Source: VBAS01 sp035292525 (GTDB taxonomy: Bacteria > Bacteroidota > Bacteroidia > Chitinophagales > Chitinophagaceae). From it: 19,922 nt of DNA. The translations under genes and the position numbers were made by a program. Positions 14,843 through 19,922 of this stretch are shown here, one piece after another (the first letter of the stretch is position 1; each line of letters opens with the position of its first letter). The stretch lies in contig DATDPZ010000341.1 of NCBI GenBank assembly GCA_035292525.1, positions 1 through 19,922 of the forward strand, read 5' to 3'. Below the pieces are notes generated by a model, which worked only from the letters and a program-made list of their open reading frames with translations, made no database searches and was not told the DNA's origin.

Positions 14843-15505
14843 TCAATCCTCAATAGAAATATCACTTTCATAATAATAATCTGTCAACTCATGATGAGCT
14901 TTTATAAAAAGTGTTTTTGTTCCAAACCAATCTATCACTTCCTTTCTGAGCAGCACTGTGTCGCTGTCTGAAATAAGACTATGCCATGAAGACCATTTAT
15001 ACCCGGTAAAATCTTTGGTTAACCCGTGTTTCACCGCGTTGGCATGTATATAAATAATCGCCTGGGTAAAATGTGTTTCCTTATCAACTACTACCCTTTT
15101 GAACGGTTTATAAAATAAATTCCCTTTCCGTTCATACACTTTATTAAAAGCAAGTGCATAAGACTGGAAGAACCGTTTAAAAGCCTGTTCAATCAGTTCG
15201 CTGACGGTTCGCTGATTATCCAAAAACCTTTTTTCTGTCAGCGACCGGCTATTAAATTCTTTCTCTTCAATCCCCTTCCGTAATGCTGCTAAAGATTTCA
15301 CCCTGACCAGCAAATGAAAATGATTGGGTAACAAACACCAGCAGTAAGTGTCTATAAAAGAAGACAAGTGTTCTTTATATTTTTTCAGGAAAAAAAACCG
15401 GTTTTCATCAGACAGAAAAAGCTTCTCCCTGTTGTTGGTACGGTTGAATACATGATAAATGCCCTGTTCTTCAAAATCAACCAGGTATTTTTCAGGAATA
15501 GGCAT
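14843..15505 (-). CDS. REP-associated tyrosine transposase (RAYT, Y1/IS200-like)
   Basis: The product has 220 residues, a usual size for RAYTs. The HUH motif NHFHLLVRV is at 61-69 and the opening YHVFNRTNNREKLF (17-30) is typical of the Y1_Tnp family. The segment IYIHANAVKHGLTKDFTGYK (141-160), with Tyr142, is the likely equivalent of the YIHxNPVxxG helix that holds the catalytic Tyr. These single-strand nucleases cut and rejoin REP palindromes; most act in trans on non-autonomous copies and are no longer mobile themselves. Near-perfect palindromes with the same core lie within 30 bases of both ends, which fits strongly. It is co-oriented with the kinase gene upstream and sits 73 bases from the end of the M19 gene. 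No frameshift is seen, so it appears intact. Confidence 0.9.
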   Translation of the reverse strand: MPIPEKYLVDFEEQGIYHVFNRTNNREKLFLSDENRFFFLKKYKEHLSSFIDTYCWCLLPNHFHLLVRVKSLAALRKGIEEKEFNSRSLTEKRFLDNQRTVSELIEQAFKRFFQSYALAFNKVYERKGNLFYKPFKRVVVDKETHFTQAIIYIHANAVKHGLTKDFTGYKWSSWHSLISDSDTVLLRKEVIDWFGTKTLFIKAHHELTDYYYESDISIED

Positions 15506-15519
15506 AAGGCAAGATAATA

Positions 15520-15571
15520 AAGGGTTGCCAATTAAGGGTTGCCAACCTTTAAAAGGTTGGCAACCCTTAAC
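15520..15571. repeat. REP-like palindrome array upstream of the RAYT gene
   Basis: A half unit AAGGGTTGCCA (15520-15530) is followed by a near-continuous palindrome with 19-bp arms: TTAAGGGTTGCCAACCTTT at 15532-15550 and AAAGGTTGGCAACCCTTAA at 15552-15570, with one central base. The palindrome ends 4 bases before the stop codon of the kinase gene (15575) and begins 26 bases upstream of the RAYT start codon. The core GGGTTGCCAACC-GGTTGGCAACCC is shared with the other array. Confidence 0.88.
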
Positions 15572-15574
15572 CCT

Positions 15575-18376
15575 TTAATTCAACGGAACTTTCACTATCA
15601 ACTCACAACCCTTACCCGGCGCTGCATTAATGACCAGTTCACCGGAAAACACTTCTGTTCTTTTCCGGATATTTTCCAGGCCAATACCTTTTTTTACGGT
15701 GACAGGATCAAAGCCTTTACCATTGTCAGCAATTCTCAGTTGAAGAAAATTTTCAACCGGTTTCAGGCTGACATCAATATGATCTGCTGCTGCATATTTG
15801 ACAACATTATTGAGTTGTTCCTGCAGGATCCTGTATAAATTTATTTTTACTTCACTGCTGATCGTTTCTATTCCGTCTTCTTCCATATCAAGGTTCACCT
15901 GCCAGTGGTTATCCGGGTTCATATTTTGAACCAGCGCCTCTATTACTTCCGGCAAGGGAACGCCCTCAAATGAAGCCGGCGCTAACTGGTGCGAAAGTCT
16001 GCGGATCTCCTTGATGGAATCCATAATAAATCCATGACACAATTCTATATATTCAGTAGTTTCTTTTTTGCTCTTCTTTTTATCATTGGCCATGCCCAGG
16101 TATAATAAGGTGGCAGATAAAATCTGTTTTACATTATCATGCAGCTCCATCCCTAAAGCCTGGCGTTCTCTTTCCTGTGCATCAATCACTACACGGCCGA
16201 TACGGATCTCTTCTTCTTTCTGGTAAGTAATATCCTGCATAGCGCCAATCATTCTTAATGGCGTTCCTTCATCATCAAAAAGCACAAATGCCCTGTCAAA
16301 AATGTTTTTATAAGAGCCGTCAGCGCAGCGGAAACGATAAGTTAATTGAAAATATTTTTGTTTGTTTTCAAATATTTTATATAAGGCTGCTGCCACCATA
16401 TCAAAATCATCTTTATGCAACTTATCATTCCACCAGTCAGCAACATTTTTTACATCCGATACTTTGTATCCAAACATATTTGTGATGCCCTCATTGTAAA
16501 GCATGGAATTGTTTACCATATCCCAGTCCCAGATGGTGTCACTGGTGGCCTGGGAAAGAATATCATACCGCTCCAGGGCCTTTTGTTTTTCTGCTTCTGC
16601 TTTTTTACGTTCAGAAATATCACGCCACAGCGTATAAAATAATTGTTTCCCTTTTAAATGAATTGGTGTCAGCATTACTTCCACCGGAAATTCGGTTCCA
16701 TCAGATTTTGTATGCACCCATTCAAACTGATTATACCCAAGTTCCAATGATTTTGCGATCATTTCTTTGGCTTTGTAAACAGACAGTTTTCCATCAGGTT
16801 GTTTTTCAGGAGAAATATCCCAGGGTTTTTTATTGGTTACCTCCTGTTTGAAAGAATACCCTAAAATAGAAATAGCTGACTGATTGCAATCTATAAACTC
16901 TGTTTCATCAAGTAACAAAACCGGATCGGCAGTTTCATTAAATAACCGATGGAAGGTTTCTTCACTTTCCCGCAGGGTTTCTGCTGCTTTTTTTCTTTCA
17001 GTTATATCCTCTTTAATGGCAAGAAAACTGGTGATTTCGCCTTTTGTGTTAAAGATGGGTGATATGGATGCAGCCTCCCAGTATAGTTCGCCGTTCTTTT
17101 TTTTATTATGAAACTCACCCCGCCATTCATTACCAGATATTATGGTTGCCCACAGGTTTTCATATCCGGCCTCCGAAGTATGCCCCGATTTAAGAAAGCG
17201 GGGATTTATGCCCAATACTTCTTCGGAACTGTACCCGGCTGCTTTGGTGAATTGTTTATTGACATATTCAATATTTCCTTTTACGTCGGTAATGATAACC
17301 GATGCCGGGCTCTGCTCTACAGCCTGGGAAAGTTGTATTAATTTTTTTTCTGCTTTTTTACGTTCGGTAATGTCCCGGAAAAAAATAGACAAGCCATTTG
17401 CGGAAGGATAAATATGATTTTCGAACCATTTATCATAAGGCAGATGATATACTTCCACATACACATATTGCTGTTCAGCCATTGCCTCGTGATATGCTTT
17501 GTAAAAAGACTGGTCAATGCCTTCGGGAAATTCGGTCCAGATATGCCGCCCAATCATTTTTTCCGGATCACGGTTAAATATTTCACCTGCCTTTTTATTC
17601 ATATAGGTATAGCACCAGTTTTTATCCAGGGCTACAAACGCATCAGTGATGCGTTCAAAAACATCGGTTAGCTCTGTTGCTTTTTTCTTGATTTTTTTAT
17701 CCAGAATTAAATTGGATTGCTCAAGTTGTTTTTGTAATCTTTTTTGTGCCTGGAAAATTTTTCTTCCTGCCTTGATGAGGACCACCAACAAAATAAGAAT
17801 CATTAATGCTAATAAAAGCAACACCCTGTTCATAAGAGCAACAGACTGTTCATTTTTTTTTGTTTGTTGATCCAGAAAAACCTTTTCGTCTGCCTGCAGC
17901 CGGTAAACCAGTTCCTGTGTCCTGTTCATATAAAGCAGTCCTTCCTCTGTAACAGATAGGGCAGCGGCTGCGGCGAGGCCTTTTTCCTGCCGGGCTGTAA
18001 TTATCCTGTTTGAAAATTCAACCCGTTTATCAATATTATCTGTGAGAGAATCTATGCGTTGCTGCTGCTCAATTTTATTATCTGTCAGCATTTTTAATTC
18101 GGCCAGTTCCAGATAAATCGTTTTTTGTGATTCCTGTAAATGGTCTAAAAAATTGCCGGAGCCGGACAGCGCATATCCCCTTGCCTGTGCCACATTGTCT
18201 GCAGTATGGGCCAGGAGTGATTCGGAATGATAAAGCACTTTGTTGGTATGCGATACCCATAACGCCGTATCCTGTACTTTTTTTGATTGCTGGTAGAAAA
18301 TAAAAACTATGAAAAGGATGCTGGCGATTATAACAGACAACCCTGTGCTTAATATTTTTTCAGGCTGAAATTTCAC
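15575..18376 (-). CDS. Membrane sensor histidine kinase, CHASE3-PAS x4-HisKA_3-HATPase
   Basis: The product has 933 residues. Transmembrane helices at about 11-28 and 183-201 enclose a periplasmic domain (38-175) with the CHASE3 pattern (QARGYALSGSGNFLDHL). Four PAS units follow at about 235-340, 348-465, 470-595 and 603-720, three of which end in the D-I-T/S-E-R-K-K type PAC tail. The phosphoacceptor is His746 in MELHDNVKQIL, in a NarL/NreB-type HisKA_3 domain (728-795). The ATPase domain (845-932) has QLNNVVKYA, DNGKGF (884-889) and GIGLENI. It should phosphorylate a LuxR/NarL-type response regulator, but none is encoded nearby, so it is an orphan here. The start is a GTG; no in-frame ATG lies upstream, and TM1 follows at once. 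The signal sensed is unknown. Confidence 0.92.
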   Translation of the reverse strand: MKFQPEKILSTGLSVIIASILFIVFIFYQQSKKVQDTALWVSHTNKVLYHSESLLAHTADNVAQARGYALSGSGNFLDHLQESQKTIYLELAELKMLTDNKIEQQQRIDSLTDNIDKRVEFSNRIITARQEKGLAAAAALSVTEEGLLYMNRTQELVYRLQADEKVFLDQQTKKNEQSVALMNRVLLLLALMILILLVVLIKAGRKIFQAQKRLQKQLEQSNLILDKKIKKKATELTDVFERITDAFVALDKNWCYTYMNKKAGEIFNRDPEKMIGRHIWTEFPEGIDQSFYKAYHEAMAEQQYVYVEVYHLPYDKWFENHIYPSANGLSIFFRDITERKKAEKKLIQLSQAVEQSPASVIITDVKGNIEYVNKQFTKAAGYSSEEVLGINPRFLKSGHTSEAGYENLWATIISGNEWRGEFHNKKKNGELYWEAASISPIFNTKGEITSFLAIKEDITERKKAAETLRESEETFHRLFNETADPVLLLDETEFIDCNQSAISILGYSFKQEVTNKKPWDISPEKQPDGKLSVYKAKEMIAKSLELGYNQFEWVHTKSDGTEFPVEVMLTPIHLKGKQLFYTLWRDISERKKAEAEKQKALERYDILSQATSDTIWDWDMVNNSMLYNEGITNMFGYKVSDVKNVADWWNDKLHKDDFDMVAAALYKIFENKQKYFQLTYRFRCADGSYKNIFDRAFVLFDDEGTPLRMIGAMQDITYQKEEEIRIGRVVIDAQERERQALGMELHDNVKQILSATLLYLGMANDKKKSKKETTEYIELCHGFIMDSIKEIRRLSHQLAPASFEGVPLPEVIEALVQNMNPDNHWQVNLDMEEDGIETISSEVKINLYRILQEQLNNVVKYAAADHIDVSLKPVENFLQLRIADNGKGFDPVTVKKGIGLENIRKRTEVFSGELVINAAPGKGCELIVKVPLN

Positions 18377-18515
18377 AATAATTTTTTTGGGTATTATTTT
18401 CGAACAGGAAATGAAATTAATAGAAATTCCGGCAAAGCAACAGATTCGTGTGGTTTTTTTATAAGACTAGTGCCGCGTATTGCTTGTGTGTAATCCCCTG
18501 AAAAAACCGTAAACA

Positions 18516-18686
18516 ATGAATGCAAACAATTATGCTGACATCCTTATCTTTAATCCTGCATTGGCAAACAATAAATCTGCATTTGAAAAGTCACAACAAT
18601 ATCCGGGAAAGTTATCATTGTATTTGTTTGGGATATTAACTATTGACAATGATTTTGTTTCAGTAAACCGGGCCGGTAAACCCTGA
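18516..18686 (+). CDS. Possible small ORF, 56 residues, unrecognised
   Basis: An ATG at 18516 opens a 57-codon frame that ends at TGA 18684-18686, 26 bases before the next gene. It begins MNANNYADILIFNPALANNK and ends DFVSVNRAGKP. The composition is protein-like and the middle (YPGKLSLYLFGILTI) has a mild hydrophobic run, but no family is recognised. It overlaps the predicted promoter of the hydrolase at 18713, so both cannot easily be right. It is equally likely to be a chance frame. The rest of 18377-18712 shows only AT-rich DNA, except a small inverted repeat. Confidence 0.3.
   Translation: MNANNYADILIFNPALANNKSAFEKSQQYPGKLSLYLFGILTIDNDFVSVNRAGKP
18627..18657 (+). promoter_or_regulatory. 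Possible promoter of the second serine hydrolase
   Basis: TTTG (18627-18630), a 19-base spacer and TGATTTTG (18650-18657) match the phylum pattern with one mismatch in the -7 element. This would give a leader of about 50 bases before the ATG at 18713. It lies inside the possible 56-codon ORF. Confidence 0.35.
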
Positions 18687-18690
18687 AACA
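18656..18690 (+). promoter_or_regulatory. Inverted repeat at the predicted transcript start of the 18713 gene
   Basis: TGTTTCAG (18656-18663) and CTGAAACA (18683-18690) are perfect 8-bp inverted arms around a 19-base spacer that itself holds the palindrome-like CCGGGCCGG. It could be a repressor operator or a leader hairpin; no regulator is identified. Confidence 0.35.
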
Positions 18691-18712
18691 GCCCTGTACA
18701 AAAAATAATTTT

Positions 18713-19762
18713 ATGAACAAGAGAAATCTTTTCGTGCTGCTGTTTTTATCTCCTGCCATTTTATTTGCACAGGTTGACAGTACGGAAATTATTGTTCAGC
18801 ACATGATGAAGCAACAAAAAATTGTGGGCCTGTCATTGGCTGTTATTAAAAACGGGAAAGCAGTTGTAAACAAAGGTTATGGTCTGGCCAATGCTGAACT
18901 TAATGTTCCTGTAAATGCTGAAACAGTGATCCGCCTGGGTTCGGTAAGCAAGCAGTTTTTTTCTACTGCCATTATAACATTGATGGAGGAAGGCAAACTC
19001 AGCATTGATGATCCTGTCCACAAATTTTTTCCGGATGCACCGGAGATATGGAGGCCGATACAAATAAAACACTTAATGTCCCATTCATCGGGATTAAAAA
19101 GGGAAAGTCCTGCTTATGATAATTTTAAAATGATCAGCGATCTGGAAATAATAAAAGCGGCTTATCCTTTGCCGCTGGATTATAAAACCGGCGAAAAATA
19201 CCAGTACTGTAACCTGGGATATTATATACTGGCACAAATCATCACGCAGGTAAGCGGCATGAACTGGGATCAATATATTCATCAGAAGTTATTTGTGCCT
19301 GCAGGGATGTCCAACAGCTACATGACCGAATTCTATCAGATCATACCCAACCGGGCCAGCGGGTATATGCACCGGAAAGATACACTGGTGAATGCCACTG
19401 CCATGTTTGCCATCAGACCCAGTGGCGGATTCTTATCTACCAGTTCAGATATGATAAAATGGGATAAAGTTTTAAGAGAACAGAAAATCATTTTGACAAG
19501 TGAGAATTGGGAAAAACTCTGGCAGCCTTTTATAAAAACTTCAGTTGATCCGGATTCGAGATCTTTTTACGGTTTTGGCTGGACCATTGATGAATATAAA
19601 GGACATAAAACTATCGGGCACAGCGGCGCCAATATTGGCTTCCGGGCATCTTACTTAAGATTCCCGGATGATAATTTATCCATCATTATTCTTACTAATA
19701 CGGATGAGGCCAATCCTACTGCTATTGCAAAGGCATTGGCCGATCATTATTTCAGAAAATAA
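18713..19762 (+). CDS. Secreted serine hydrolase of the beta-lactamase (class C/PBP) fold
   Basis: The product has 349 residues with a signal peptide at 1-19 (MNKRNLFVLLFLSPAILFAQ). All three catalytic boxes are intact: Ser77-Val-Ser-Lys80 (SxxK), Tyr165-Cys-Asn167 (YxN) and His303-Ser-Gly305 (HSG, the usual replacement for KTG). Residues 36-105 and 110-200 are typical of the Pfam beta-lactamase family (IRLGSVSKQFFSTAIITLME and HLMSHSSGL). It is probably periplasmic and could be a D-aminopeptidase, carboxypeptidase or esterase; true beta-lactamase activity cannot be inferred. It is shorter than the homologue at 8754 and keeps YxN and HSG, so the two belong to different subgroups. It may be co-regulated with the 56-codon frame before it. 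Confidence 0.9.
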   Translation: MNKRNLFVLLFLSPAILFAQVDSTEIIVQHMMKQQKIVGLSLAVIKNGKAVVNKGYGLANAELNVPVNAETVIRLGSVSKQFFSTAIITLMEEGKLSIDDPVHKFFPDAPEIWRPIQIKHLMSHSSGLKRESPAYDNFKMISDLEIIKAAYPLPLDYKTGEKYQYCNLGYYILAQIITQVSGMNWDQYIHQKLFVPAGMSNSYMTEFYQIIPNRASGYMHRKDTLVNATAMFAIRPSGGFLSTSSDMIKWDKVLREQKIILTSENWEKLWQPFIKTSVDPDSRSFYGFGWTIDEYKGHKTIGHSGANIGFRASYLRFPDDNLSIIILTNTDEANPTAIAKALADHYFRK

Positions 19763-19782
19763 TATTTCAATACTATTTCTTA

Positions 19783-19922
19783 GAAGCTGTCTAAAAACGG
19801 TTAATCCAATATTTATATGTTGATAAGTGTATAAAAAGGCTATCGCTAATTGAAGTACAAGTTGTACTAATTGTGAATAACAACAAACTCAATTAGTATG
19901 ACAAACTACCCAACCAATGTAA
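19783..19922 (+). mobile_element. Left end of an IS5-type insertion sequence, cut by the window edge
   Basis: GAAGCTGTCTAAAAA (19783-19797), 20 bases after the hydrolase stop, has the look of an IS terminal inverted repeat. It is followed by 100 bases without a gene and then a transposase start at 19898. The right end lies outside the window, so neither the inverted repeat nor a target-site duplication can be confirmed. Between the end and the start codon, CTAATTG occurs at 19846 and 19867 and inverted (CAATTAG) at 19890, and a palindrome AGTACAA-G-TTGTACT lies at 19854-19868. These may be transposase promoter or binding sites. Confidence 0.55.
19898..19922 (+). CDS. IS5-like transposase, first 8 codons only
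   Basis: ATG at 19898 opens the frame M-T-N-Y-P-T-N-V, which runs off the right edge. The opening resembles the start of IS5/IS427-group transposases (M-T-x-Y-P-x-x-L/V followed by a x-x-Q-W motif), but only 8 residues are visible, so the call relies on this resemblance and on the IS-like end upstream. The upstream gap has no Shine-Dalgarno sequence, as is usual for this phylum. Confidence 0.5.

Noticed and set aside
18411..18461. A 16-codon ATG frame upstream of the kinase start (MKLIEIPAKQQIRVVFL-like)
   Set aside because: It is very short, has no promoter or repeat support and is not recognisable.

Overview
The window looks like a piece of a Bacteroidota chromosome, most likely from the Chitinophagaceae or a close relative. 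The reasons are: alternative complex III genes with the actA-actB-actC order; TAnnTTTG/TTTG-type promoters; starts without clear Shine-Dalgarno sequences; AT-rich intergenic DNA full of short C/G-rich palindromes; and small membrane families seen in this phylum. The assignment is inference from gene content. No rRNA, tRNA or CRISPR array was seen.

Layout. Positions 1-5645 (minus strand) hold the start of an alternative complex III operon: actA (multihaem cytochrome c), actB (Fe-S/molybdopterin-like subunit) and the first 270 codons of actC (quinol-binding membrane subunit), which runs off the left edge. Palindromic elements lie in both internal gaps. Divergent from actA is a 96-residue two-helix membrane protein (5905-6195), followed by a convergent secreted TPR protein (6259-7161, minus) and then purN (7203-7802). 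Next come four plus-strand genes: a CarboxypepD_reg-like secreted protein, a serine beta-lactamase-like hydrolase, a His-rich single-pass membrane protein and a small conserved protein of unknown function. The last two are each preceded by a tandem TTAAAC-repeat leader that ends a few bases before ATGGAA.

Positions 11591-11869 are a repeat-rich convergent gap. It is followed by an M20-type amidohydrolase (minus) and, divergent from it, an M19 membrane dipeptidase (plus); both carry signal peptides. A REP-associated tyrosine transposase (RAYT, 14843-15505, minus) with long near-perfect palindromes on both sides sits between the dipeptidase and a large CHASE3-PAS4-HisKA_3-HATPase sensor kinase (15575-18376, minus). 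After a 336-base gap with one possible 56-codon ORF comes a second serine beta-lactamase-like hydrolase (18713-19762). The right edge holds the left end of what looks like an IS5-type insertion sequence, with the first 8 codons of its transposase.

How the genes fit together. The act operon supplies quinol oxidation that passes electrons to cytochromes and a terminal oxidase. The M20 hydrolase, M19 dipeptidase and two serine hydrolases are all secreted and fit periplasmic peptide or amide turnover, though nothing shows that they form one pathway. No known defence or biosynthetic system is evident. The most distinctive material is non-coding: the RAYT with its palindromes, the TTAAAC leaders, and the nested inverted repeat between actA and actB.
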